A stretch of DNA of 64,000 nucleotides from NCBI GenBank assembly GCA_016194635.1, contig JACQBC010000014.1, forward strand, positions 1-64,000, written 5' to 3'. The translations under genes and the position numbers were made by a program. Source of the DNA: Gammaproteobacteria bacterium. Lineage in GTDB: Bacteria > Pseudomonadota > Gammaproteobacteria > UBA6429 > Thiohalophilaceae. The notes beneath the pieces were generated by a model. That model saw nothing but the letters and a program-made list of their open reading frames with translations, was not told the DNA's origin and did no database searches. Each line of letters starts with the position of its first letter. The first letter of the stretch is position 1. This document shows positions 9,101 through 17,178 of the stretch, in pieces.

Positions 9101-9285
9101 CGTTCGCCACCATCGCCGCCGCCCTGCCCCTGGCGTTCGCCATCGGCCCGGGCGCAGAACTGCGCGCGCCGATGGCGATTGCCGTCATCGGTGGAGTATT
9201 GGTATCCACCCTGCTAACGTTGTTCGTGGTGCCGTCGGTGTACGAGTTACTGGCGAAATTTGAGCGTCATCGCACTATGGTTTAA
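6196..9285 (+). CDS. RND (HAE1-type) multidrug efflux pump
   Basis: 1029 aa, full length for AcrB/MdtB-type inner-membrane pumps. The N-terminus (ISIRRPVFAWML) leads into TM1; two large periplasmic loops and 12 TM helices follow. Proton-relay residues are visible: Asp404-Asp405 in IGIVVDDAIMVLE (TM4) and Lys929/930 in GIVKKNSILLVDF (TM10). It is translationally coupled to the TolC-type channel before it. Substrate unknown; drugs, solvents or metabolites are possible. A periplasmic adaptor is needed but none is encoded beside it. Its last codons overlap by 4 bases with the convergent ABC permease gene. Confidence 0.88.
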   Translation: MTLSDISIRRPVFAWMLMAALIVFGLLSASRMGISQLPDVDFPVVTISLTYTGAAPEVVETNVVDILEDAVMTVEGVRNVTSTSRYGAATITVEFELTRNIADALQEVQTKVSAAQRNLPADIDPPVISKSNPEDQPILWMALTSDRHSPRELMRYVKDSLKDRFSSVSGVGEILYGGYVDPNLRVWVHGNALNHYDLAVSDVINAIRAEHTELPAGQITTARKEYDVRTLGETTNPQEFGHIVVNQRGGQPVYSRILLNQVATIEDGLDDVHRISRANGVRAVGIGIRKQRGSNAVEVAHLVKARMAQVAKQLPTGMKIDVNFDTTQFIEDSVNEFKFALVMSALVTSLVCWLFLGSWTATLNVLLAIPTSIIGTFTFLYFFGFTLNTFTLLGLSLAIGIVVDDAIMVLENIVRHQEMGEDRIQAALNGTRQVSFAALAATLAVVAIFLPVAFMSGVIGKFFFQFGVTMTAAVLLSLLEALTLTSMRASQFVEAGSRSSRVGRAADNTFRWLARRYHQILTHSLRHPWIVIAGSLIFFGASFMALTRVNKEFMPVQDQSTFVVRAQTPIDSSLEYTDSLSRQAETLLLTRPEVRRVFSAVGGFGTGGQSNLFNLFVSMKPRGERGIDPTLGHELSQQELMDITRQGLRKLKLRVSIQDLSQRGFTASRGYPVEFTIQGRDWDQLTRYAETIMAKLNATGLVTDTDNDYLLGKPEIRVIPDRQRAAERGVSIQAIAQTVNAMVGGVVAAQYSSGGHRYDVRVRLREEELDRGAQIQKLYVRNNRGELVRLADVVTIKQGTSLAQINRNDRERAVKIFANIAPGKSQQQALASARSIASEVLPPEYRVIFTGGSQAFQESFASLWFVLLLGIVVAYMVLASQFNSFIHPVTVLMALPFSASGAFLTLWMFGHSLNIFSFIGLILLMGIVKKNSILLVDFTNQVRERGTASIRDALLEACPIRLRPILMTSFATIAAALPLAFAIGPGAELRAPMAIAVIGGVLVSTLLTLFVVPSVYELLAKFERHRTMV

Positions 9286-10382
9286 TCCAATCGCTTATGA
9301 AAACGCTTCAATGCCACGGTTAACATCACGCTGGCAAATAATAACAACGCGGCGATATCCGCGCTGAGGCTGAACACATTAGCACCGCGTAACACCACAC
9401 CACGAATCAGTCGTACAAAATGCGTTAATGGTAAGACTTCCGCGATATATTGCGCGGGTTTGGGCATACCATCAAACGGGAACATGAATCCCGACAATAA
9501 TATCGAAGGCAAAAAGAAAAAGAAGGTCATCTGCATGGCTTGGAATTGAGTCTTGGCGGCAGTGGAAATAACCAGGCCCAAGGTCAGGTTCGCGCCAATA
9601 AAAATTAACGACGCGATATAAATATCCAGCACTCGCCCATTCAACGGCACGCGAAACAGCAATACGCCCAGCACCATGATCAACGTGACCTGGATTAAAC
9701 CAATGAGAATATACGGGATAATCTTGCCTAACATTAATTCTACTGTTTTGATAGGCGTGGTGATCAGCATTTCCAAATTGCCGCGTTCGCGCTCGCGCAC
9801 GATCCCCACCGCGGTGAATAACACCATGGTCATGGTTAAGATCACCCCCGCCAAGGCCGGTACGATATTAACCGCGGAACGTCGTTCCGGGTTGTAGTGA
9901 TTGTGTATCTCAAACAACCCCGGTTGCGCTGCAGGTGTGGGCGCGGTACTAAAGTGCAGCTGTAACGCGGATAGTTGCCGCGCGGTACCGTACAACACCG
10001 GGTCGGATCCATCCACCAGGATCTGCGCCGCCACGCGCGCAGGCTTTTGCACGCGTCGATCAAAATCCGGCGGAATATAGATCCCAAGGGCGATCTTGCC
10101 GTCGCGCAGTAAATCCTCTAATTGCTGCGCCGATGTTACATACTGGGTAATATCGATAACCTGTGAGGCTTGGGCCGTGGTTACCAACTCGCGGGATAAA
10201 GAGCTATTCGCCAGGTCCGCGACCCCGGCGCGTAAATGCCGCACATCGGTGTTGATGGCGTATCCAAACATTATAATTTGCAGCAAGGGAATGCCAACGA
10301 TCATCCCGAAGGTTAATCGATCGCGGCGTAATTGACGCACTTCCTTTCTGACAATAGCCAACAACCGTGTGGCGCACTGCAT
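9282..10382 (-). CDS. ABC-2 type exporter permease (YhhJ/YbhS-like)
   Basis: 366 aa. One N-terminal TM helix (about 20-40), a periplasmic domain to about residue 170, then five C-terminal TM helices, the topology of ABC-2 permeases. The segment VRERERGNLEMLITTP, diagnostic of the YhhJ/YbhS/YbhR group, is present around residue 195. It is the last gene of an operon running adaptor, ATPase, permease. Only one permease is present, so the transporter would be a homodimer with two ATPases. It exports an unknown substrate. Its 3' end overlaps the convergent RND gene by 4 bases. Confidence 0.85.
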   Translation of the reverse strand: MQCATRLLAIVRKEVRQLRRDRLTFGMIVGIPLLQIIMFGYAINTDVRHLRAGVADLANSSLSRELVTTAQASQVIDITQYVTSAQQLEDLLRDGKIALGIYIPPDFDRRVQKPARVAAQILVDGSDPVLYGTARQLSALQLHFSTAPTPAAQPGLFEIHNHYNPERRSAVNIVPALAGVILTMTMVLFTAVGIVRERERGNLEMLITTPIKTVELMLGKIIPYILIGLIQVTLIMVLGVLLFRVPLNGRVLDIYIASLIFIGANLTLGLVISTAAKTQFQAMQMTFFFFLPSILLSGFMFPFDGMPKPAQYIAEVLPLTHFVRLIRGVVLRGANVFSLSADIAALLLFASVMLTVALKRFHKRLD

Positions 10383-10384
10383 GT

Positions 10385-11326
10385 TTATTGCCCCTCCCGG
10401 TAACGTCCTTGGGTCGCCGCCACGAACACATCTTCGAGATTGGGACGAACCTGTGTGATCGTATCGGACGTAGTTTGAACCGGTAATAACCCGCGCACAT
10501 GTTGCACCGGGTCAAGTATTTGTTGCTGAATGAGAATCCGTAACCTTACCCCCAATTGGGTAACACTGAGCACCCCGCGCTGTTGCAATAAGTGCTGGCG
10601 TGTGGCTTGGGGTTGTTCAGATTCAATCTCCACTACCTTGGCGGCGATACGTTCTTCTAATTCACGCGGGCTACCGTCCGCGACGATCTTGCCTCGATCT
10701 AAAATCGCCAAGCGATGGCAGCGCTCGGCCTCATCCATATAGTGGGTTGAGACCAGTATCGTGGTACCTTGCGTGGTCAAGGTAAACAAGGTCTCCCAGA
10801 ACTCGCGCCGGCTCTGCGGGTCCACCGCGCTGGTGGGTTCGTCGAGGAATAACAATTCCGGTTCGTGTAAGGTCGCCGCCGCCAAGGCCAATCGTTGCCG
10901 TTGCCCACCGCTCAAGGTCGCGGCGCGTTGCTTGCGTCGTTCGGCCAGATGATACTGCAGCAACAATTGATCAATCCGGCGCCGTTGCTGTGGCTTGGTT
11001 AAGCAATACACCTGGGCGATAAACTCAAGGTTTTCCTCAACACTCAAATCATCATACAAGGAAAATTTCTGCGTCATGTAACCGATCTTGAGTTTTAATT
11101 GCTCCGCTTGACGTGGGATCGATAAGCCCAGTACCTGCACCTCGCCCTCGCTGGGTAATAACAGGCCGCATAACATCCGAATCGTGGTCGATTTGCCCGA
11201 GCCATTGGGACCCAGGAAGCCATAGATCTGCGCGCGCGGCACCGATAATTGGATATGATCAACCGCGGTGAATGTCCCGAAACGACGGGTCAGCTGTTGG
11301 GCGACAATCACCGGCGATGAATTCAT
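10385..11326 (-). CDS. ABC exporter ATP-binding protein (YbhF/CcmA-like)
   Basis: 313 aa. One nucleotide-binding domain: Walker A GPNGSGKST, Q loop MTQKFSLYDDLSV, signature LSGGQRQR, Walker B LLFLDEPTSAVD and switch His in STHYMDEAERC. The C-terminal 90 residues form the regulatory extension common in drug or polysaccharide exporters. Its ATG overlaps the end of the adaptor gene by 4 bases, and the permease starts 2 bases after its stop, so all three are coupled. Confidence 0.9.
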   Translation of the reverse strand: MNSSPVIVAQQLTRRFGTFTAVDHIQLSVPRAQIYGFLGPNGSGKSTTIRMLCGLLLPSEGEVQVLGLSIPRQAEQLKLKIGYMTQKFSLYDDLSVEENLEFIAQVYCLTKPQQRRRIDQLLLQYHLAERRKQRAATLSGGQRQRLALAAATLHEPELLFLDEPTSAVDPQSRREFWETLFTLTTQGTTILVSTHYMDEAERCHRLAILDRGKIVADGSPRELEERIAAKVVEIESEQPQATRQHLLQQRGVLSVTQLGVRLRILIQQQILDPVQHVRGLLPVQTTSDTITQVRPNLEDVFVAATQGRYREGQ

Positions 11327-12297
11327 TTGGGATTGTTAGCCGTGGTGTCTAAGGTTACATTGAGCGGCACGCCGGCCGGTAGTTGACCGACGTCTCCGTG
11401 GATATCCACCTCCGCCAGATAACCCAGGTGTCCGCGATCATGTTCGGTTAAGGCGAAATACGGGGTAAAACTCGCATCGCTGGCGACACTGCGCACCACT
11501 CCTGCGAACGACTGTGCTATTCCATCCACCGTTACCTGCGCCTGAGTGCCGGGGATGACATGCACACGCTGCGCTTCGGGTATGTAAACCCGCGCGTAGG
11601 GCTTGTCGCCGGCCAGGAGTACCGCCACCACATTTCCCGCGGGCGGGCGTTCGCCGAGTTTATACGGCAACGAGTCTAGCCGTCCGTCACTAGGCGCGCG
11701 TACTGTCAAACGATCCAGGGTGAGTTCCAGCACCCGCGCCGCCGCTGCGTTACGCGCCACGGCTTGTTGTGCCTGTTGTAATTCCTCGCGCGTACTGCCG
11801 TGTTGTAATTCATCCAGGGTGGCGCGGGCGCGATCCCGTTCGGCGCGCGCGCTGTCACGTGACAATTTAGCCTGATCCACCGCATCCAGGCTGATGAGAT
11901 TTTTAGTGTACAGCTCTTGTAAGCGTTTAACCTCGCGCTCGCGTGTGGTCAATACATCCTGCGCACCTTGCAAGCGGGCTTGCGCGTCGGTTAAACGTTC
12001 CACGCGGGTGCCGCGTTTGAGTTCGGCGAAACGCGCGCTGACCTCGCCCTGGGCGGCACTGGCTTCATCCCGCTGTGCTTGGAGGCGGCGCGGATCGAGT
12101 TGCAGTAAGGCTTGCCCTTGGGTGACGTGATCCCCCTCTTTCACATAGATTGCGGTGATAGGTTCACTCGCCTCGGCGACTAATTCAATACGATCCCATT
12201 CGAGGCTACCAACAAGGTGCGGGCGGGTACGCCCACAACTCATCAATACCAGACAACCCAGGAGTAACACCGCACCCCGCCGCCAGCTACGCATCAC
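11323..12297 (-). CDS. HlyD-family adaptor lipoprotein of an ABC exporter
   Basis: 324 aa membrane-fusion (adaptor) protein of YbhG/YhiI type. Signal with lipobox VLMSC (Cys21). A biotinyl-lipoyl-like half (ITAIYVKEGDHVTQGQALLQLD, about 48-70) leads to a coiled-coil hairpin (75-180) rich in Arg, Gln and Glu, then the second lipoyl half (LTVRAPSDGRLDSLPYKLGE) and beta-barrel domain. It bridges the ABC exporter to an outer-membrane channel. It is the first gene of the operon. It is also the adaptor gene nearest the adaptor-less RND operon, so sharing is conceivable but unproven. Confidence 0.87.
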   Translation of the reverse strand: MMRSWRRGAVLLLGCLVLMSCGRTRPHLVGSLEWDRIELVAEASEPITAIYVKEGDHVTQGQALLQLDPRRLQAQRDEASAAQGEVSARFAELKRGTRVERLTDAQARLQGAQDVLTTREREVKRLQELYTKNLISLDAVDQAKLSRDSARAERDRARATLDELQHGSTREELQQAQQAVARNAAAARVLELTLDRLTVRAPSDGRLDSLPYKLGERPPAGNVVAVLLAGDKPYARVYIPEAQRVHVIPGTQAQVTVDGIAQSFAGVVRSVASDASFTPYFALTEHDRGHLGYLAEVDIHGDVGQLPAGVPLNVTLDTTANNPK

Positions 12298-12315
12298 AAC
12301 CTCCTATATGAGTAC

Positions 12316-13449
12316 TTAACCCTCTCCTGCCGGAGTAAGCGTTAATTGAGTAATTTCACTGGGCGCCAACACCCGCAGCGGCGGCCCCCAATAACCCGTG
12401 CCGCGGCTGACAAAAATTTGTTGTCCGGGACGGTGTTGATGCAACCCGGCAAGATACGGTTGTTGCATCATCACCAAATATCCAAACGGGAAAATCTGTC
12501 CGCCGTGGGTATGTCCGCTGAGCATTAAATCGCAGCGATACTGCGCAACACGGTTGATCGACTTGGGCTGATGGGCTAATACCACGGTGGCAAGCGTGGC
12601 ATCAACTTGGGCGAAGGCGCGAGCGAAATCCGGCGGCAATATTCCCGCACGTTCACCGCTGAGATCATTAATACCCACCAGATTAAATTGCCGCTGGGGC
12701 GGACCAATCTTGACACAGGTGTTGAGCAGGGGTTGTATTCCCAAGGTTGCTATATAGTCCAAGGCCGCTTCGGCGCCGTGAAAATATTCGTGGTTACCGA
12801 GAATAAAATATACCTTGGCGTTCAATCCTCGTAACGGCGCCAAATCTTCTTTTATTCTGGCAACCGGTAAATCAACCAAGTCACCGGTGATCACCACCAG
12901 GTCGGGTTTTAATTGATTAGTACGCGCGACCACATCCGCGACGAATCTCTGTTTAATAGTCTGCCCGACATGGACATCGCTGATCTGTACGATCGTGTAG
13001 CGCGCAAAGGGAAAGTCTTTAATTTTCACCGCCACTCGATTGATCCCCGGAGGTCTAAGCCCCTGCGATAAACCGCGCAATAGATACGCTGCGGCGGCAA
13101 CAATCATGGTGACATCAAATAATATTTTTAAGGTTCTACGTTTATCTCGATCCAGCGGTACCCGGCGTGATATCTGCATCGTCAGGTCATAGAAGAGCGC
13201 CACCACGAATAACATGAAGGTAAAGCCAACAAACGCACTGGTGATGTAATACAACGCGACAGAAGGAGGGAGAAGATCAACGGCGTTTTCCAATAGAAAA
13301 AACACCTCGCCTAACATCAGAATCACGGGGATCAGCCAGGCATAACGGCTGAACCACGGGGTGAGCAATCTCAGGAACCGGCGGTAGATGTAAATATTCG
13401 CCGCCGCCATCACCAGGATGAAAACCGTGGCTAAGATCACATAATTCAT
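12316..13449 (-). CDS. Membrane-anchored metallophosphoesterase
   Basis: 377 aa. Four hydrophobic segments in the first 150 residues form an N-terminal membrane domain, followed by a calcineurin-like phosphoesterase. The metal ligands are present: ISDVHVG, GDLVD, GNHEYF, LAHQP and SGHTHGGQ, the order seen in YaeI/YkuE-type enzymes. These hydrolyse phosphodiesters such as UDP-2,3-diacylglucosamine or unknown lipids. It lies 18 bases upstream of the HlyD operon on the same strand, so the four genes may be cotranscribed. The physiological substrate cannot be read from sequence. Confidence 0.85.
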   Translation of the reverse strand: MNYVILATVFILVMAAANIYIYRRFLRLLTPWFSRYAWLIPVILMLGEVFFLLENAVDLLPPSVALYYITSAFVGFTFMLFVVALFYDLTMQISRRVPLDRDKRRTLKILFDVTMIVAAAAYLLRGLSQGLRPPGINRVAVKIKDFPFARYTIVQISDVHVGQTIKQRFVADVVARTNQLKPDLVVITGDLVDLPVARIKEDLAPLRGLNAKVYFILGNHEYFHGAEAALDYIATLGIQPLLNTCVKIGPPQRQFNLVGINDLSGERAGILPPDFARAFAQVDATLATVVLAHQPKSINRVAQYRCDLMLSGHTHGGQIFPFGYLVMMQQPYLAGLHQHRPGQQIFVSRGTGYWGPPLRVLAPSEITQLTLTPAGEG

Positions 13450-13900
13450 TTTGTCTTAATCCTTGTTAGTTCTTCCGAGTCCCGCCGTGCTTAACCTTTA
13501 ATCGCCTTGCCCTAGAGTTTCGCTTAATTGTTACGGATAGTTTATCGTATCGCATAACCGCGTTCCCGATCTCGTCGAAAAGCCGATCTTTCACCGTCTA
13601 TGACCAACGGATTGATCCCCGCGTTGCACCTAAGCAGCCTGCCCACCCGAACCTGATGATTCCGTTAAGGCGACGCGACACCGGCAAACCACGGACACTC
13701 TTGATTGCTATAAACCCTTTTAATTCTGCGGGCCGTGATAAACCCATTTACCCTCTACGGTATTTTAAAGTTCCCTTAAAAACATTTTTTTATGGTCACG
13801 CTTACCTCGCTGGAATAGCAACTTTCTGCGTTACTGTTGGGTCTATGCTCCAGTAACAAAAACAGCTGCAATTCTCAACCCATAAGTTAGGAGATACTCC
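13450..13900. other. 450-bp intergenic region, no gene seen
   Basis: Divergent promoter space between the phosphoesterase (minus) and the heptad-repeat protein (plus). A 66-codon frame at 13656 has no ribosome site and no family resemblance. GGAG at about 13891 serves the gene at 13901. A/T-rich tracts near 13785 could be promoter elements, but no clear -35/-10 pair stands out. Confidence 0.4.
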
Positions 13901-14317
13901 ATGTTAAAACCAATAGTAATAGCCACTACTGCACTTTTTATTATCGCCGCCTCCACACCAAGTTTCGCCGCCGATGCGGCTACCGATAGTCACCAAGATG
14001 CTCACGAGGTTCACCATGACAAGGCGGATATCAAGCAGGACCAAGCGGATTTACACAAAGACCGTGCTACCCTTGCCTCCGACAAGCAGCAACTTAACCA
14101 AGACCGCCACCAACTGCAACAAGCCGAAAAATCCGGTGACACCGCTGCGGTAGAACGTGATAAAACCGAGTTGCGCAAAGATAACCAAAAAATAAAGCAT
14201 GATCGCCGCAATATTAAAAAAGACCAACACCATTTGCGCAAAGATCGTAAAGAAATGCACGCCGACAAGAAGGATTTAAAACAAGACCAGCAACACAAGG
14301 CCAAAGAACACAAGTAA
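13901..14317 (+). CDS. Secreted heptad-repeat coiled-coil protein
   Basis: 138 aa. A clear signal peptide (1-23, ending SFA-ADA) is followed by almost pure charged helix. The mature part is built of seven-residue units beginning with Asp and with Leu, Ile or Met at position five: five units (DKADIKQ, DQADLHK, DRATLAS and so on), an interruption AEKSGDTAAVER, then seven more, ending in a Lys/His-rich tail. One hydrophobic residue per heptad gives only a thin stripe, so it may be an extended single helix or a weak coiled coil. Ribosome site GGAG is well placed. I do not know its function. A strong terminator follows. Confidence 0.75.
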   Translation: MLKPIVIATTALFIIAASTPSFAADAATDSHQDAHEVHHDKADIKQDQADLHKDRATLASDKQQLNQDRHQLQQAEKSGDTAAVERDKTELRKDNQKIKHDRRNIKKDQHHLRKDRKEMHADKKDLKQDQQHKAKEHK

Positions 14318-14337
14318 TAAATCGTTGCCTAGCATGT

Positions 14338-16101
14338 TTATTCGTGCCGCTGCGCGGGCTTAGAGCGCAGCGGTTTTTTCGTCTTCGCGGGTTTGACGGT
14401 GCTGGGTTTAAACGGCTTGGTAAATTTTTTTCCCCGCGATTCGCGGCTATCGCTGGCAAGGTGGATATTAAGTTGCCGCCCGCATACCCAAACTTTTCTT
14501 AAATGCTGAAACACTTCGTTGGGCATGCCCTCGGGCAGGTCAACCGTGCTAAACGCGTCGTGCAGTTTGATATGCCCAATTTGCGCACTGTCGATGCCGG
14601 CCTCGTTGGCAATGGCGCCAACGATATTCTTGGGTTGGGCGCCATGTTCACGGCCCACCTCGATACGATAGGTAAGCATGTCTTCATCGCCGCTGCGCGC
14701 CGACTTGGTCGCGCGTTCGCGTTTACGATCATGATTGACGGCCAAGGTGCGCACCGGTTTATCTTCACGGATGGGTTCTGCCACCGGGATCAAAGGGCGT
14801 TCACGTTGTAGCAAGTACGCCAAGGCCGCCGCCACCTCGCCCGGACCGGTATCGTGTTCGGCTTGGTAAGCTTCAACCAGTTGCTCAAAAAAGCTTAAAT
14901 CCTGGGACTCAATCGCATCGCTGATCTGTTGCTTAAACTGCACAACCCGCTTATCGGTTACCGCCTCGCGGCTGGGCAATTGCATCGGCGTGATCTTCTG
15001 GCCGGTGGCCTTTTCTATCGCGAATAACATCCGTCGTTCCCGTGGGGAGATAAACAAGATCGCCTCGCCTTTTCGACCGGCACGTCCAGTACGTCCAATC
15101 CGGTGCACATAGGATTCGGTATCATGCGGAATATCATAATTCAACACATGGCTGATACGCTCCACGTCTAAACCCCGTGCCGCCACATCGGTGGCCACTA
15201 AAATATCCAACGCGCCTTTTTTCAACCGTTCCACGGTTTTCTCACGCGCTTGTTGGTTCATATCACCGTTGAGCGCCGCCGCCGAATAACCCCGTGCTTC
15301 CAATTTTTCCGCCAATTCGACCGTAACGTTTTTGGTGCGCACAAAAATGATCATGCCGTCGAATTCTTCCACTTCTAGAATACGGGTGAGCGCATCCAGT
15401 TTATGGACACCGGTGACTTGCCAGTAACGTTGTTGGGTGGTGGCCAGGGTTGTGGTTTTAGAGTGGATCTGAATTTCAACCGGATCACGCAAGTGATTCC
15501 GCGCCACGCGTTTAATCGCCTCAGGCATGGTGGCGGAAAACAACGCCACCTGTTTGTTGGCCGGGGTATGTTGCAGGATTTGTTCGACATCGTCGATAAA
15601 ACCCATGCGCAACATTTCATCGGCCTCATCAAGCACCAGGGCCGTGAGCCTATCCAATTTAAGGGTGCCGCGGCGTAAATGATCTTGGATCCGCCCGGGG
15701 GTCCCTACCACCACTTGCACCCCGCGTTTGAGTTGGCGTAATTGCACATCCATGCCTTGCCCGCCGTATACCGGTAGGATGCGAAATCCGTCCAGATGCC
15801 GGGCATAGGTTTGCATGGCCTCGGCCACTTGAATCGCGAGTTCGCGGGTCGGAGTAAGTACCAGTATTTGTGGCTGTTTGTTGCTGAGATCCAACCGGCT
15901 CAACAAAGGTAAAGCAAAGGCCGCGGTCTTGCCGGTACCTGTCTGCGCCATCCCCAGCAGATCACGCCCTTGCAGCAAGGGAGGAATACTCTGCGCTTGG
16001 ATCGGTGTGGGCATTTCATAACCCACTTCTTCCACCGCCTGAAGTACCGGCGCACTCAATGCCAACTCGGAAAAGCGGGTGGTACTTGCGGAATTCGTCA
16101 T
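14338..16101 (-). CDS. deaD: ATP-dependent DEAD-box RNA helicase DeaD/CsdA
   Basis: 587 aa. Q motif (RFSELALSAPVL.AVEEVGYEMPTPIQ), motif I AQTGTGKT, Ia PTRELA, Ib TPGR, II DEAD, III SAT, IV FVRTK, V ATDVAARGLD, VI HRIGRTGRAGR. A C-terminal DbpA-like RNA-binding domain (about 470-550) and a Lys-rich basic tail complete the DeaD architecture (E. coli DeaD is 629 aa). It unwinds structured RNA in ribosome assembly and at low temperature. ATG 16101 is preceded by AAAGG at 7 bases; an upstream in-frame extension to 16179 is unlikely. A cold-shock protein gene lies 740 bases away. Confidence 0.93.
   Translation of the reverse strand: MTNSASTTRFSELALSAPVLQAVEEVGYEMPTPIQAQSIPPLLQGRDLLGMAQTGTGKTAAFALPLLSRLDLSNKQPQILVLTPTRELAIQVAEAMQTYARHLDGFRILPVYGGQGMDVQLRQLKRGVQVVVGTPGRIQDHLRRGTLKLDRLTALVLDEADEMLRMGFIDDVEQILQHTPANKQVALFSATMPEAIKRVARNHLRDPVEIQIHSKTTTLATTQQRYWQVTGVHKLDALTRILEVEEFDGMIIFVRTKNVTVELAEKLEARGYSAAALNGDMNQQAREKTVERLKKGALDILVATDVAARGLDVERISHVLNYDIPHDTESYVHRIGRTGRAGRKGEAILFISPRERRMLFAIEKATGQKITPMQLPSREAVTDKRVVQFKQQISDAIESQDLSFFEQLVEAYQAEHDTGPGEVAAALAYLLQRERPLIPVAEPIREDKPVRTLAVNHDRKRERATKSARSGDEDMLTYRIEVGREHGAQPKNIVGAIANEAGIDSAQIGHIKLHDAFSTVDLPEGMPNEVFQHLRKVWVCGRQLNIHLASDSRESRGKKFTKPFKPSTVKPAKTKKPLRSKPAQRHE
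14347..14379 (+). terminator. Terminator of the heptad-repeat gene, inside the deaD 3' end
   Basis: CCGCTGCGC (14347-14355) pairs perfectly with GCGCAGCGG (14365-14373), followed by six T residues on the plus strand. It lies 30 bases after the stop of the gene at 13901, but within the last coding codons of the convergent deaD (basic C-terminal tail). Confidence 0.8.
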
Positions 16102-16207
16102 GGATAAACCTTTGTAATAATTTTGGAACCGAACCGGTGAGGGCTGGCGTCGCAGGATTGCAGTTACTCTAGCCGACACCTATTATGACCGCAATCACTC
16201 GAACAGG

Positions 16208-16414
16208 TTATAACCGAATAAAATACGGTATGGCGATCAACCCCACACCCACCACCACCATGAGATACACATTGGTTACAAAATAGGGAAAAATGCCCAA
16301 GGCCACCCCCACGGCAAAGGGCACAGCCGCGCGCTGCCGGGTTCCATAGATAAAAAATCCACTGCCAATTGCACCAAAAAGAATCGCCCACAACATACTC
16401 GCTTCTGTATCCAT
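16208..16414 (-). CDS. Small conserved inner-membrane protein
   Basis: 68 aa beginning MDTEASMLW. Two to three hydrophobic helices are separated by a short basic stretch (GTRQRAA), matching a widespread family of tiny proteobacterial membrane proteins with the pattern MLWAILFGAIGSGFF and IFPYFVTN. Function unknown. The start at 16414 is chosen by homology memory; GAGGG lies 11 bases upstream. A start at the second Met (16396) is possible. It sits between deaD and the csp leader. Confidence 0.65.
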   Translation of the reverse strand: MDTEASMLWAILFGAIGSGFFIYGTRQRAAVPFAVGVALGIFPYFVTNVYLMVVVGVGLIAIPYFIRL

Positions 16415-16839
16415 TGGATAATCAACCCTCGCAAACCCACAACGATAACTGCTAACCAAGGTAGCATTGCCTCCAACATAAGCAAAGTGATCCTGATGTT
16501 TGAGTGGAGAAATTAATCCACAGTCACAGCTAACTTATTAATTTTATTATGAAATCGCAGGTTGTGAGTATTCTTTCAGTCTATTGCCAAGAGAACAAGG
16601 ACGGGCCCGGGAGTCGCTCCTGTCATTAAACATTGTTTTTTTCAGCGTCGCTGTAGGAGATCCCCCCGCGACTATTACGTTATAAACACTATCCTTTTCC
16701 CCAGGATTTCAGGTAAACTCCCCACCGTTGCTTGTGTTAAGGTTAATTCAGACGCCCTACCTATGGTCTCCGCCTGGTTCTTATCTTTGTGGTCCGGCAA
16801 TACACTACTGTTAAATAATTTATTTATACGAGGTTTTAC
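16415..16839 (+). promoter_or_regulatory. Intergenic region containing the csp promoter and leader
   Basis: 425 bases without a supported gene, ahead of the cold-shock gene. It carries a well-placed CGAGG site just before ATG 16840 and AT-rich stretches at 16630-16690 and 16810-16830. Cold-shock genes of this class often have long 5' leaders that refold with temperature. The length is compatible, but no transcription start or cold box can be assigned by eye. Confidence 0.35.
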
Positions 16840-17046
16840 ATGAGTACTGGTACTGTTAAGTGGTTTAATGAATCAAAAGGTTTTGGCTTTATCACCCCTT
16901 CCGACGGCGGCAAAGACGTGTTTGTACACTTCAGCGCGATCAAGAGCGATGGCTTCCGCACTTTACAGGAAGGCCAAAAAGTCGAATTTACTATCGAGAA
17001 CGGTCCCAAGGGACCTCAGGCCAGCCAGGTAAAGGTGGCCGGTTAA
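16840..17046 (+). CDS. Cold-shock protein (CspA family)
   Basis: 68 aa, the usual length of a single cold-shock domain. RNP1 (KGFGFI) and RNP2 (VFVHF) nucleic-acid-binding motifs are intact, with the N-terminal TGTVKWFN signature. It acts as an RNA chaperone that melts secondary structure. ATG follows GAGG at 6 bases. It ends in a strong terminator and is thus monocistronic. Which Csp paralogue it is cannot be said. Confidence 0.95.
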   Translation: MSTGTVKWFNESKGFGFITPSDGGKDVFVHFSAIKSDGFRTLQEGQKVEFTIENGPKGPQASQVKVAG

Positions 17047-17070
17047 TCTCTCACAGTAGAATGCTATAAA

Positions 17071-17104
17071 ACACCCCGCGCAAGACGCGGGGTGTCCTTG
17101 TTTT
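17071..17104 (+). terminator. Rho-independent terminator of csp
   Basis: ACACCCCGCG and CGCGGGGTGT (17071-17080, 17086-17095) form a perfect 10-bp stem with a 5-base loop, followed by a T-rich tract ending TTTT at 17104. Confidence 0.9.
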
Positions 17105-17178
17105 GATGCCTAAGCTCCAATTGCTCCGATCACCTATGTATCGTGTACTCCTTTTCTAATCATCAGGAGCAACCGCCC

